NCBI RefSeq assembly: GCF_014252335.1
Contig: NZ_CP059218.1
Span: 47,165 to 111,164, forward strand
DNA from: Blattabacterium cuenoti
Lineage (GTDB): Bacteria; Bacteroidota; Bacteroidia; Flavobacteriales; Blattabacteriaceae
DNA: 64,000 nt
Direction of reading: 5' to 3'
The position numbers and the translations under genes were made by a program. This document shows positions 38,594 to 48,097 of this stretch, one piece after another. How positions within the stretch are numbered: the first letter of the stretch is position 1; each line of letters begins with the position of its first letter. Below the pieces are notes generated by a model. That model did not search any database. It was not told where the DNA came from and saw only the letters and a program-made list of their open reading frames with translations.

Positions 38594-39865
38594 TTGACAA
38601 AAAATAAAAACAAAATTTATTTTCCTGATTATAAACTGGTTAAACAAGCTGAATTAATTTTAAAAAATATTATATATCAGACGCCATTACAAAAAAATTA
38701 TATTCTTTCTGAAAAATATAATGCAAATATTCTTTTAAAAAGAGAAGATTTACAAATTATAAGATCTTATAAAATAAGAGGTGCATATAATAAAATAAAA
38801 AGTTTATCAAAAAAAGAATTAATAAATGGACTAGTTTGTGCTAGTGCTGGAAATCATGCACAAGGTGTAGCATATTCTTGTAATTTATTGAAATCTCATG
38901 TTAAAATTTATATGCCCAATACTACTCCAAAACAAAAAGTAGAAAGAGTCAAAATGTTTGGGAAAGAATATGTTGAAATTATTTTACGAGGGGATACTTA
39001 TGATTCTGTAAGTTATGACGCTATTAAAGATTGTAAAAAAAATAATAAAATATTTATTCATCCTTTTGATGATAAAAAAATTATTGAAGGTCAAGCTACA
39101 GTAGGATTAGAAATTTTAGAACAGTCTAATAATCTAAAAATAGATTATATTTTTATTCCTATTGGAGGAGGTGGATTAGCTTCTGGAGTAGGAAGTATAT
39201 TTCAACAAATAAGCCCAAAAACAAAAATTATAGGGGTAGAACCATTAGGAGCACCATCTATGAGTTATTCATTAAAAAAAGGAAAAATTATAGAATTAAA
39301 CAATATTGATAGATTTATTGATGGTGCTTCGGTTAAAAAAGTTGGTCAATTAACTTTTGATATATGTAAACAAGTATTATATGAATTAAAACTGGTTCAT
39401 GAAGGTAAAGTATGTACAACAATGTTAGATTTATATAATTTAGAAGCTATAGTAGCTGAACCCGCAGGAGCTTTATCCATAGCGGCATTGGATTGTTATT
39501 ATGAAAAAATAAAAGGCAAAACCATTGTGTGTATTTTAAGTGGAGGTAATAATGATATCACTAGAACAGAAGAAATACGTGAAAGATCTCTGTTATATGA
39601 GGGTAAAAAACACTATTTTATTGTTAATTTTCCTCAAAGATCAGGGGCTTTAAAAGAATTTGTTAATAATATTTTAGGAAAACAAGATGATATAGTATAT
39701 TTTGAATATTATAAAAAAACATCTAAAGAAGAAGGCCCAGCTGTAATAGGAATTGAATTATCTGATAAAAATGATTTTTCTGAATTAATAAAAAATATGA
39801 AAACATATAACGTACATTATCAATATTTGAATAAAAATCCAGATTTATTTCGTGTATTAGTATAA
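38594..39865 (+). CDS. ilvA: Threonine dehydratase (threonine ammonia-lyase)
   Basis: PLP enzyme making 2-ketobutyrate, the first step to isoleucine. The PLP lysine is in RSYKIRGAYNKI (about residue 59), the glycine loop is GGGGLASGVG (about 192-201), and SGGNND closes the catalytic domain. A single short ACT-like region follows (about 337-423), as in the 420-aa Bacillus-type enzyme rather than the 514-aa E. coli form. The start is TTG at 38594; no nearby ATG suits. No leu genes follow; the next gene is tRNA-Leu on the other strand. Confidence 0.94.
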   Translation: MTKNKNKIYFPDYKLVKQAELILKNIIYQTPLQKNYILSEKYNANILLKREDLQIIRSYKIRGAYNKIKSLSKKELINGLVCASAGNHAQGVAYSCNLLKSHVKIYMPNTTPKQKVERVKMFGKEYVEIILRGDTYDSVSYDAIKDCKKNNKIFIHPFDDKKIIEGQATVGLEILEQSNNLKIDYIFIPIGGGGLASGVGSIFQQISPKTKIIGVEPLGAPSMSYSLKKGKIIELNNIDRFIDGASVKKVGQLTFDICKQVLYELKLVHEGKVCTTMLDLYNLEAIVAEPAGALSIAALDCYYEKIKGKTIVCILSGGNNDITRTEEIRERSLLYEGKKHYFIVNFPQRSGALKEFVNNILGKQDDIVYFEYYKKTSKEEGPAVIGIELSDKNDFSELIKNMKTYNVHYQYLNKNPDLFRVLV

Positions 39866-39900
39866 TATAAAGTAAGTATAATAATAAATAATTATTTTTG

Positions 39901-39986
39901 TACCCACGACTGGATTTGAACCAGCACATCCATAATTGGATACCACTACCTCAAAGTGGTGTGTCTACCTATTTCACCACGTGGGC
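39901..39986 (-). tRNA. tRNA-Leu (anticodon GAG)
   Basis: On the minus strand the acceptor GCCCACG (39986-39980) pairs with CGTGGGT, ending at discriminator A (39901). The anticodon stem CCACT/AGTGG encloses TTGAGGT, giving anticodon GAG (39952-39950). A long variable arm and GGTTCAAATCC T-arm are typical of class II tRNA-Leu. CCA is not encoded. Confidence 0.95.
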
Positions 39987-40043
39987 ATTTTATTAAATAT
40001 TAACTTTTTTTTACATAATTAAAAATTAATAACATTATAAAAT

Positions 40044-40763
40044 ATGAATATAGCAATCATAGGATATGGTAAAATGGGGCAATATATAGAGAAAATAGCA
40101 ATTAATCGAAATCATAAAATTTCTTTTTGCTCGGATAATACTCCAAATTCTGTTTCTATTGCACTAAAAAAAATAGATGTAGCAATAGAATTTAGCACTC
40201 CTAATTCTGCGTTTAACAATGTAAAAATGTGCATTGAAAATAATATTTCTGTTGTATGTGGCACAACTGGATGGTTACATCAAATTCATTTAATTAAAGA
40301 ATTATGTTGTAAAAAAAAAACATTTTCATTTTTATATTCTTCAAATTTTAGTATAGGAATGAATATTGTTTACATGATAAATAAAAAATTATCTAAACTT
40401 TTATATCATAATAAATATCAAAATTATAATATAGAAATAGATGAAATTCATCATAAAAATAAAAAAGATATTCCTAGTGGAACTGCCATACAATTATCAC
40501 AGATAATAATTAATAATAAACTTAAAAAATATTGGACTGTGGAACATTCAAAAAATGATAAAAATAATATTTTAATTAGATCAACAAGATTGGGAAATGA
40601 AATAGGAACACATCAAATAAAATACATATCCAAAATAGATGATATAGAAATTATGCATAAAGCTCACAGTAGATATTGTTTTGCATTTGGAGCCGTTATT
40701 GCAGCTGAATGGCTAAAAAATAAAAATGGATTTTTTTCTATGGAAGATGTTTTATCTTTATAA
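40044..40763 (+). CDS. dapB: 4-hydroxy-tetrahydrodipicolinate reductase
   Basis: DapB reduces the dihydrodipicolinate precursor in the diaminopimelate/lysine pathway. The 239-aa protein has the nucleotide loop GYGKMGQ (residues 7-13), [15 protein letters not shown] (about 73-78), SSNFSIGMN, and the catalytic/substrate block [15 protein letters not shown] (about 134-148). It is shorter than E. coli DapB (273 aa) but normal for flavobacteria. It is followed 11 bp later by lepB, a conserved pair in the phylum. Confidence 0.95.
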   Translation: MNIAIIGYGKMGQYIEKIAINRNHKISFCSDNTPNSVSIALKKIDVAIEFSTPNSAFNNVKMCIENNISVVCGTTGWLHQIHLIKELCCKKKTFSFLYSSNFSIGMNIVYMINKKLSKLLYHNKYQNYNIEIDEIHHKNKKDIPSGTAIQLSQIIINNKLKKYWTVEHSKNDKNNILIRSTRLGNEIGTHQIKYISKIDDIEIMHKAHSRYCFAFGAVIAAEWLKNKNGFFSMEDVLSL

Positions 40764-40774
40764 TTAATATATGT

Positions 40775-42274
40775 ATGTATTCATATATTTTTTTTAGTAT
40801 CATTTTTTTGCTTATAGAACACCTCATTTATGTATTAGGAACATGGAGATTGTATACATTAATAGGATTTTCTTTTTTAGAATTAATAATTCCTATATAT
40901 AATATATTTATACTTTTAAAATTTTTTAAAAAATCTTGTTTATGGATATTGTGTATGTGCTTTCCTATAACTAGTATATTTTTAATAGTATATTTATGGA
41001 TGAAGTTGATTCGTTTATTTATAAAAATAAACATAAAACATATTTTTTATTTATTTTTTTCTTGTGGTCTATATATATATTATATTAATTATTATTATAT
41101 TATCCATAATAATAAAATCAAAAATATTAATTTACAACAGAATTTAACCCCACCATTATTAAAAAATAATAAAGAATATCATCATATGTTATTTGCTATA
41201 ATTTTGTCTTTTTTAATTCATACTTATGTCATTCAACCTTATTTAATTCCTACTTCTTCTATGGAAAAAACTTTATTAGTGGGAGATTTTATTTTAGTAA
41301 GTAAAATACATTATGGATTACGATTACCTATGACGCCACTATCAATTCCTTTTATACATAATACAATTTTTGGTTTTATTAAATCTTATTTACCAATTCA
41401 ATGGCCTTATTGTCGTATTAACAATAATACAAAACAATTTATTACAAAAAATGATATTATTGTGTTTAATTATCCTAAAGATAAATATCATAGAATAATT
41501 GATAAAAAAGATAATTATATTAAACGTTGTGTTGGATTACCAGGGGATATAATTTACATAAACGATGGTGTTTTATTTATTAATCATAAACCTGAAAAAT
41601 CTAAAGAATTAAAATATAAACAACAATGTTATATTATAAAAACAGAATATATTCCATTAAATATTAAATTTATTAAAGAAAATATTTCTATTAAAGAAAT
41701 AGATATTATAGGTAAACAAAATAATAAATATTTTTATTACGCAATGTTAACAAAAGAAAATATTTTATCTATCAAAAAGTTATGTAATAATGTGATTTTT
41801 ATAAAACCAATTTTATTTTCAAAAACTATTGAAGACAAATCAATTTATTTTCCCTGGAATATTGATTATTTTGGTCCATTATATATTCCTAAAAAAGGCG
41901 ATATCATTAGATTAAATAGAAGTAATTTGTATATTTATAATGATATTATTAAATATGAAACACATCATCATAATATTAAAATAAATACTTTGTGGCAAGT
42001 AAAAAATAACTATTATTTTATGATGGGAGACAATAGACATAATTCTTTTGATTCTCGTCATTGGGGTTTAGTTCCAGAAGATCATATAATTGGAAAACCA
42101 ATTTTAATATGGATGAGTATCGATTGGGATAGACAACATCCTTTGAATGTATTTAAATGGAAAATTCGTTGGAGACGAACTATGAAAATAATAGATTGTA
42201 ATCATTATTCTTTATCTATTTTGTTAACTAGTTTATTTGTATGTGTTTTGATTTATTTTTTATTTTCTTTATAA
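40775..42274 (+). CDS. lepB: Signal peptidase I
   Basis: LepB removes signal peptides at the outer face of the inner membrane. The 499-aa protein has several N-terminal hydrophobic segments (residues 1-115), then the catalytic Ser in [13 protein letters not shown] (about residue 161) and the catalytic Lys in [12 protein letters not shown] (about 249). [15 protein letters not shown] (about 420-434) forms the conserved box E. A roughly 100-residue insertion between the Lys box and the MGDN box is typical of Bacteroidetes. Clients here include ActE and other exported proteins. Confidence 0.93.
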   Translation: MYSYIFFSIIFLLIEHLIYVLGTWRLYTLIGFSFLELIIPIYNIFILLKFFKKSCLWILCMCFPITSIFLIVYLWMKLIRLFIKINIKHIFYLFFSCGLYIYYINYYYIIHNNKIKNINLQQNLTPPLLKNNKEYHHMLFAIILSFLIHTYVIQPYLIPTSSMEKTLLVGDFILVSKIHYGLRLPMTPLSIPFIHNTIFGFIKSYLPIQWPYCRINNNTKQFITKNDIIVFNYPKDKYHRIIDKKDNYIKRCVGLPGDIIYINDGVLFINHKPEKSKELKYKQQCYIIKTEYIPLNIKFIKENISIKEIDIIGKQNNKYFYYAMLTKENILSIKKLCNNVIFIKPILFSKTIEDKSIYFPWNIDYFGPLYIPKKGDIIRLNRSNLYIYNDIIKYETHHHNIKINTLWQVKNNYYFMMGDNRHNSFDSRHWGLVPEDHIIGKPILIWMSIDWDRQHPLNVFKWKIRWRRTMKIIDCNHYSLSILLTSLFVCVLIYFLFSL

Positions 42275-42281
42275 TATGAAT

Positions 42282-43001
42282 TTAATCATTATGTATTTCA
42301 ATATTATCTTTTTTGGCTACATAAGATCCAATTATATATCCAGATAATATTCCACCAATATGAGCAAAATGTGCAATTCCAGGAGATAAATCTAACAATG
42401 ATGAAATTATACTACCTAATATAAAAATAATTAATGCTTGTCGTACAGCAAGAGGAAAAGGAAAAGGTAAAAGAAATATTTTATGTTTTGGAAAAAATCG
42501 AGCAAAAGCACCAACAATTCCACTCACAGCACCAGAAGCACCCATCATAGGAGAATATACAATACTATATAATTGTAATCCATTATCTTCATTAACATTG
42601 TTTAACATCATTTGAACCTGATTCATATCTAAACTATGAACTAATGAATATAAAATACTAGTATTAAATATTAATTGTAATACTGCTGCTGAAATTCCAG
42701 ATAAAAAATAGATCATTAAAAATCTTTTCATTCCTAACAGATTTTCTAACAGTCCACCAAACATAAATAAAGCTAACATATTGAAAACAATATGTAAAAA
42801 AAATCGTTTAGAATGAATAAACATATGAGTTAACAGCTGATATACTTCAAATCTATCATCCATTATATGATATAATGAAAATACATTTTCTAATTTATAT
42901 TGTGCAAATACAAAAGTTGCTGCGTAAACTAAAATATTGATACTAATTAAATGTTTTACAGCATCTGAACCAAAATGAAAATTTGATATATATAAATTCA
43001 C
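42282..43001 (-). CDS. Rhomboid-family intramembrane serine protease
   Basis: A 239-aa, six-helix membrane protein. The serine is in GASGAVSGIVGAF, and the histidine is in AHFAHIGGILSGYIIG, the hallmarks of the catalytic Ser-His dyad. HIVFNMLALFMFGGLLE forms the L1/TM2 region with conserved H-x-x-x-N. It cleaves transmembrane proteins; the substrate is unknown. Its start is one base after the mutL stop (43002), so the two are probably coupled. Convergent lepB ends 7 bp away. Confidence 0.93.
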   Translation of the reverse strand: MNLYISNFHFGSDAVKHLISINILVYAATFVFAQYKLENVFSLYHIMDDRFEVYQLLTHMFIHSKRFFLHIVFNMLALFMFGGLLENLLGMKRFLMIYFLSGISAAVLQLIFNTSILYSLVHSLDMNQVQMMLNNVNEDNGLQLYSIVYSPMMGASGAVSGIVGAFARFFPKHKIFLLPFPFPLAVRQALIIFILGSIISSLLDLSPGIAHFAHIGGILSGYIIGSYVAKKDNIEIHND

Positions 43002-44759
43002 TTAAATAATTGTTTGTTGTAAAATATTCTTTTTAAGAATAAAAAAAATAGGATAATTTGATTTGATTATATTTTGACAAGTAAAAAAATCTTTAATTAA
43101 AGATTTCATTTGATAAGAGTTCAATAAAGTTCCATATTGAATAGCAGCAAATTTAGATATATATTTGATGATCATATTTTTATTATTTTTATTTCCTTTT
43201 TGAAACGAATATGTTAAAATCTTTTTAAAAATATTAATTATCATATTTTGATGTATTTTGTAAGGAATTGCATAAAAATAAGCAGAATTATTCAAAAAAT
43301 ATAAATGAAATCCAATTTCCATTAATTCATGATAAATATTGCTTAATGAGATATATTCTTGTTTTAATAAATTAATTTGAATTGGAAACAGAAATGTTTG
43401 ACTTATGAAATTGTTTTTTTGTTTTGATGAAAAAAATTCAAATAAAATATTTTGATGAGCTTTATGTTGATCTACAAATATTAAATATTTGTTTTGCCAT
43501 GAAAAAATGACATATTTATCATTAATTTGAAATGTATTTATTGTATAATTCAATACATAATTAGATACTTGTTTCATAATATTAATATTATTAATCCAAT
43601 ATTTATCCAATATATCAACATTATGAATACAATTTTGTAAATGAATAATTTTTTCCGTATCAGAAAGTTTTTTTAAAGAAGTAAAAAAAATTTTTTCTTT
43701 ATAATACATAGAATGACAATTCTCAGATTTTTCAAATTTGTCCTTTTGTTCCTTATTTATTATATATTTATGATATAATAATTGTTTCATTTTGTTATTA
43801 ATTAAATTAGAAATAATATGTAATTCTTCTAACGCCACTTCTTTTTTAGATGGATGTATATTACAATTTATTAATATTGGATTTGTATAAATAAAAATAA
43901 AATAAGAAATTGATCTAAAATTCTTTATTATGCCTTTATAAGCAGATATAATTATTTTATGTAAAAAAATATTATTAATACAACGATTGTTAACAAATAA
44001 AAATTGATGTCCTTTTATTTTAGATAAATTTGGGATACTAATAAATCCATTAATAAAAATATTATTATTTTTAATATTAATAGGAATTAATTTATATGTT
44101 TTTTTGTAAAAAATTTCTTCTATTCTTTCTTTTAAAGAAATATTGTTTTTAAAACATAATAAAATGTGATCATTATGATAAAAACGATATGTAATATTTC
44201 TATGAGCAATCACAATTTTATATAATTCATAAATTATATGATTAAATTCTATGCTATGAGATTTTAAAAATTTTTTTCTAGCTGGAGTATTATAAAAAAT
44301 ATTTTTAACTGATACTCTTGTTCCTTTTAACATGCTAATAGTATTTTCTTTTTGAATGATTCCATTTTCTATAATTATTTCTAATCCTAAAAAATTATTA
44401 TTATTTGTAGTTTGTATTTCGAGTTGTCCTATAGCGGATATTGCAGCTAATGCTTCTCCACGAAATCCTTTAGTTGTAATTTTCAAAATATCTTGATGAG
44501 TTCTTATCTTAGAAGTAGTATGTTGTTTAAAACTATTTTTTGCATCATTATAACTCATACCATATCCATTATCCACTACTTGAATTAAACTATTTCCATA
44601 ATTTTTTATGTAAATATCAATTTGATTTGAATTTGCGTCTATTGAATTTTCTAATAATTCTCTAACTACAGATGCTGGTCTATCGATTACTTCTCCAGCC
44701 GCAATTTGATTAATTAATTGTTTTGGTAAAAATTTAATATAATCTTGATTTTTATTCAT
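43002..44759 (-). CDS. mutL: DNA mismatch repair protein MutL
   Basis: MutL couples mismatch recognition by MutS to excision. The GHKL ATPase domain is intact: IAAGEVIDRPASVVRELLENSIDA (core LLENSIDA), DNGYGMSYND, and TKGFRGEALAAIS near residue 97. The C-terminal half is diverged. The metal site of endonuclease MutL, DQHAxxExxxxE, reads DQHKAHQNILFE, with the first Glu replaced by Gln; no CPHGRP-like motif is seen near the end. Length 585 aa. Retention of mismatch repair is notable in a reduced genome. mutS is not in the window. Confidence 0.94.
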   Translation of the reverse strand: MNKNQDYIKFLPKQLINQIAAGEVIDRPASVVRELLENSIDANSNQIDIYIKNYGNSLIQVVDNGYGMSYNDAKNSFKQHTTSKIRTHQDILKITTKGFRGEALAAISAIGQLEIQTTNNNNFLGLEIIIENGIIQKENTISMLKGTRVSVKNIFYNTPARKKFLKSHSIEFNHIIYELYKIVIAHRNITYRFYHNDHILLCFKNNISLKERIEEIFYKKTYKLIPINIKNNNIFINGFISIPNLSKIKGHQFLFVNNRCINNIFLHKIIISAYKGIIKNFRSISYFIFIYTNPILINCNIHPSKKEVALEELHIISNLINNKMKQLLYHKYIINKEQKDKFEKSENCHSMYYKEKIFFTSLKKLSDTEKIIHLQNCIHNVDILDKYWINNINIMKQVSNYVLNYTINTFQINDKYVIFSWQNKYLIFVDQHKAHQNILFEFFSSKQKNNFISQTFLFPIQINLLKQEYISLSNIYHELMEIGFHLYFLNNSAYFYAIPYKIHQNMIINIFKKILTYSFQKGNKNNKNMIIKYISKFAAIQYGTLLNSYQMKSLIKDFFTCQNIIKSNYPIFFILKKNILQQTII

Positions 44760-44831
44760 AAATAATAAGTGGATAGTGTTGTGTGATTGGTGGGTTGTGA
44801 GGTGTCAAGGTATTAATAATAAAACAATGTT

Positions 44832-45467
44832 TTATATTTTATTTGCAATAAACATAAGATACTTTTCTACATTATCATAATAAAAAAAAGAAGGATACTC
44901 AATGACGATTTTATCAAATAGTAATTTAGATGCTTTATATTGTTTTATTTCAAAATTTAATATAGCCGATTTATAATAATAAAGTGGTGTAGTAAATGTA
45001 TTGTTACTGATATTAGATGCTTTGAGATAATTTTTGATAGCTTCATTATTATTATTCAGTTGTGCAAAGGAATCCCCGATGAATCCATATTTCATAGACA
45101 ATAATAATTCATCTTTGGAATCAAAAGATTTCATTATATGTATAGACTTTTCATACTGTCCTAATTTATAATAACAAATTCCAGCATAAAATTTAGATAT
45201 ATTTCCAGCTTGGGTATCTGGATATTTATTTAATATACCGATCAATCCTAATGAATGATGTTTCATATTATAGTTTAAAGCTTGATCCATTAATCCATGT
45301 GAAAGATATGATTCGGCATATGATAATTCTTGAATAGCTTGTTTTTCTTTTAATGTTGTATCTAAAAAATAATTTTGATACAACCAATATATTATAGAAA
45401 TACTGATACAAATACTCATTAGAATAATAAATACTAATTTATTAATAAATTTGAATTTGAAAAACAT
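44832..45467 (-). CDS. TPR-repeat membrane-anchored protein
   Basis: A 211-aa protein with one N-terminal membrane helix (about residues 9-30) followed by helical repeats: YAESYLSHGLMDQAL, FYAGICYYKLGQYEKSI, GDSFAQLNNNNEAIKNYLKAS and KSAILNFEIKQYKASKLLFDKI, which fit the tetratricopeptide spacing. It resembles YfgM-type proteins or outer-membrane assembly lipoprotein-like TPR proteins of Bacteroidetes. No catalytic motif is visible, so a scaffolding role is likely. It lies upstream of mutL on the same strand, 72 bp away. Confidence 0.8.
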   Translation of the reverse strand: MFFKFKFINKLVFIILMSICISISIIYWLYQNYFLDTTLKEKQAIQELSYAESYLSHGLMDQALNYNMKHHSLGLIGILNKYPDTQAGNISKFYAGICYYKLGQYEKSIHIMKSFDSKDELLLSMKYGFIGDSFAQLNNNNEAIKNYLKASNISNNTFTTPLYYYKSAILNFEIKQYKASKLLFDKIVIEYPSFFYYDNVEKYLMFIANKI

Positions 45468-45833
45468 TTAATGTTAATATTTTAAACTAAAAAATATCAA
45501 TGGGTTTAACATGTAACAAGTAAAAAATAATTATTTTGTTTAGCAATATATTATTGGACAAATTTATCCATTTTTCTGTATATTTTCATATTAATAGGTT
45601 TGTTTCAACCAAAAAAACGTAATAAAATTATTATATATGTATAATATTATTTTTTACACAATTGGTATGATAATGAATTTTCTTACATTAAAATTAATAT
45701 TGTGTATTTGAAATGTATTTTTATTTATATAATAAATGCCATAACATCCATAATTGTAGGACAATTTTATAAAAAATTGGTATATTTAGAACATACAAAA
45801 TTTTGTTATTCGATATATAATGATTGATTAAAC
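45468..45833. other. Divergent intergenic region upstream of the HU gene
   Basis: A 366-bp AT-rich stretch between the TPR gene and the HU gene. I find no plausible ORF, tRNA, 4.5S-like or tmRNA-like signature in it. It should contain promoters for both flanking genes; none could be placed with confidence. A small RNA of unknown type cannot be excluded. Confidence 0.5.
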
Positions 45834-46130
45834 ATGACAAAAGCAGATATAATAACAGAAATCATATCAGAAACTGGATCTGAAAGAATTGACACAAAAA
45901 AGATAATCGAAACATTTATGAAAAAAATTAAAGAAAGTCTTACATCAGGAGAAAATGTATATCTCAGAGGATTTGGATCATTTATTATTAAATATAGAGC
46001 AAAAAAACTTGGTCGTCATATTTCAAAAGATAAATCTATTGTAATTCCTGCACATAATATTCCTGCATTTAAACCATCAAAATCTTTTGTTGAACTCGTT
46101 AAAGAAAAAGTTCCTATAACAACAAATTAG
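45834..46130 (+). CDS. HU-family nucleoid DNA-binding protein
   Basis: A 98-aa HU/IHF homologue. The helical N-terminus TKADIITEIISETGS, the GFGSF beta turn (residues about 45-49) and the DNA-binding arm with KDKSIVIPAHNIPAFKPSKSF are all present; Pro of the arm tip is retained in IPAHNIPAFKPS. It bends and compacts DNA as a dimer. In flavobacteria a HU gene commonly precedes the tiny basic peptide and the rng gene found here. Confidence 0.94.
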   Translation: MTKADIITEIISETGSERIDTKKIIETFMKKIKESLTSGENVYLRGFGSFIIKYRAKKLGRHISKDKSIVIPAHNIPAFKPSKSFVELVKEKVPITTN

Positions 46131-46161
46131 GTTAAAAAAAAATATATCAACTACGATTAAT

Positions 46162-46254
46162 ATGCCAAACGGAAAAAAAAGAAAACGAAAAAAAATAGCT
46201 ACTCATAAAAGAAAAAAAAGAAACAGAAAAAATAGACATAAAAAGAAAAAATAA
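46162..46254 (+). CDS. Conserved 30-aa highly basic peptide
   Basis: A 30-codon ORF starting MPNGKKRKRKKIATHKRK and ending RHKKKK. Twenty-three of its 30 residues are Lys, Arg or His. It lies between HU and rng, and I recognise near-identical peptides at the same place in flavobacterial genomes, so it is a real gene. The composition suggests binding to rRNA or another nucleic acid, like the smallest ribosomal proteins, but I do not know an assigned function and will not give one. It is easily missed by gene finders. Confidence 0.85.
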   Translation: MPNGKKRKRKKIATHKRKKRNRKNRHKKKK

Positions 46255-46307
46255 CAATAAATATTAGTTTTATTGATTATTGATGATTTCTTGTTTTTTT
46301 TTTGTAT

Positions 46308-47888
46308 ATGATAAAAAAGTTAGTTATCCATGCAGATGAACAAAACGTTAACATAGCATTTTTAGAAAATGATAATTTATTAGAAATTCATAGCGAAAAT
46401 TATAAAACAGAATTTTCTGTAGGAAATATATATTTAGGTATAGTCAAAAAAATATCTTATGGATTAAATGCAGCAATTATTGATATTGGACATTCAAAAG
46501 GAGCATTTCTACATTATAAAGATATATTATTTCAATCGAACATTATTATTAATAAAAAAATACAACTAATAGAATATTTTCATAATTATTTTTTTATTAA
46601 TCAAAACATAGAAGAACAACAAGAAAATAAAAATTTTTATTCTATCGAAAATCTATTACAAATTGGACAAAAAATTTTAGTACAAATATCAAAAGAAGCT
46701 ATTTCTAATAAAGGGCCTAAATTAACTACCAAAATTTGTATTCCAGGAAAAAATTTAATTTTAATTCCTTTTTCTGAAAAAATTTATGTTTCACATAAAA
46801 TAAATAATTATAAAGAAAAACTTAGATTGGTTTCAATTATTCAAAAAATTAAACCCAAAAATTATGGAATTATTATTCGTACGGCATCCTATAATATAGA
46901 GCATGATATTTTAAAAAGAGAATTATTCTTTTTAAGAAGTAAATGGACATCTATTTTAAATCAATTAATTACTACATGTTCATTACCAATTAAAGTATTT
47001 AGTGAATGTAGTAAAACTTATAGTTTATTAAGAGATATTTTAGATAATGATTTCAAATATATTTATTGCAATAATTATTTCTTATGCAAAGAAATACATT
47101 CATACTTATCGTGGATTTTACCACAAGATAAAATAATTATTAAATATTATGAAGGAAAATTGCCAATATTTAAAAAATATGGAATCACAAAACAAATGCA
47201 AAATTCTCTAGGTAAACACGTACCATTAAAAAATGGAGCTTACTTAGTTATTGAACATACTGAAGCATTACATGTCATAGATGTCAATAGTGGAATGATT
47301 AATCATATACAAGATAATTATATAGAAGAATCATACAGGCTTGAAAATATCATTTTAAAAGTAAACCTTTCAGCAGCTACAGAAATTGCTAGACAACTGA
47401 GATTAAGAGATATGGGTGGCATTATTATTGTCGATTTTATAGATATGTCAGATCCTTTTTTAAAACAAATACTTTATGATCATTTAAAACAAGAAATGAA
47501 AAATGATAAAGCAAAACATAAAATTTTACCACCAAATGAATTTGGAATAGTACAATTTACTCGTCATAGAGTAAAACCGGAATTAAAATATATAACAAAA
47601 AATAATAATTTAATAGAGTTAGAATATTCACCTATGTTTTATATACATCATATAGAATTTATTATAGAAACTATGATAAAAAATAAATTCAATAAGGGAA
47701 TACAATTACATATACATCCTTTTGTAGCAGCTTATCTTAAAAAAGGATTTCCTTCTATTCAACAAAAATGGTTTTTTAAATATAAAACATGGATCAAAAT
47801 TATTTCTAATACAATGTTAAAATATACAGAATATCAAATACTTAATCAACAACATAAAATTATTTTATCTTCTTTTAAAAGAAATTAA
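46308..47888 (+). CDS. rng: Ribonuclease G/E family endoribonuclease
   Basis: RNase E/G-type enzyme for mRNA decay and rRNA maturation. From ATG 46308 the protein is 526 aa; a TTG start two codons earlier is possible. An S1 domain near the N-terminus (VGNIYLGIVKKISYGLNAAIIDIG, core GNIYLGIV) carries an acidic insertion. The catalytic Asp pair is in HVIDVNSG (about residue 325) and IIVDFIDM (about 367). The C-terminal HPFVAAYLKKGFPSI block is typical of Bacteroidetes. I see no zinc-link CPxC motif. There is no RNase E-type scaffold tail. Confidence 0.93.
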   Translation: MIKKLVIHADEQNVNIAFLENDNLLEIHSENYKTEFSVGNIYLGIVKKISYGLNAAIIDIGHSKGAFLHYKDILFQSNIIINKKIQLIEYFHNYFFINQNIEEQQENKNFYSIENLLQIGQKILVQISKEAISNKGPKLTTKICIPGKNLILIPFSEKIYVSHKINNYKEKLRLVSIIQKIKPKNYGIIIRTASYNIEHDILKRELFFLRSKWTSILNQLITTCSLPIKVFSECSKTYSLLRDILDNDFKYIYCNNYFLCKEIHSYLSWILPQDKIIIKYYEGKLPIFKKYGITKQMQNSLGKHVPLKNGAYLVIEHTEALHVIDVNSGMINHIQDNYIEESYRLENIILKVNLSAATEIARQLRLRDMGGIIIVDFIDMSDPFLKQILYDHLKQEMKNDKAKHKILPPNEFGIVQFTRHRVKPELKYITKNNNLIELEYSPMFYIHHIEFIIETMIKNKFNKGIQLHIHPFVAAYLKKGFPSIQQKWFFKYKTWIKIISNTMLKYTEYQILNQQHKIILSSFKRN

Positions 47889-47965
47889 TTAATTTTATAT
47901 ATATGTTTATAACATACGTATAACATATATACGTATCATATACGACGTAAGTAAGTGGGTATTAA

Positions 47966-48049
47966 GTGGGTGTGGTGGAATCGGTATACACGTCAGACTT
48001 AGAATCTGATGCTAATTATAGCATAAGGGTTCAAATCCCTTCGCCCGCA
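47966..48049 (+). tRNA. tRNA-Leu (anticodon UAG)
   Basis: Acceptor GTGGGTG (47966-47972) pairs, with two G-U pairs, to CGCCCGC (48042-48048), discriminator A48049. The anticodon stem TCAGA/TCTGA encloses CTTAGAA, giving anticodon TAG at 48000-48002. The variable arm TGCTAATTATAGCA and T-arm GGGTTCAAATCCC are typical of tRNA-Leu. CCA is not encoded. Confidence 0.95.
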
Positions 48050-48097
48050 CAATACACAAATAAGATAAATACAAAATCTATATAAAATAACAAATAT

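Noticed and set aside
39866..40043. Loss of parA/parB from a conserved position before dapB
   Set aside because: The genes may simply be elsewhere in the genome; nothing in the spacer looks like a remnant.
45468..45833. 4.5S RNA or tmRNA in the HU upstream region
   Set aside because: Neither the SRP Alu/S-domain tetraloop motifs nor tRNA-like ends of tmRNA could be found.
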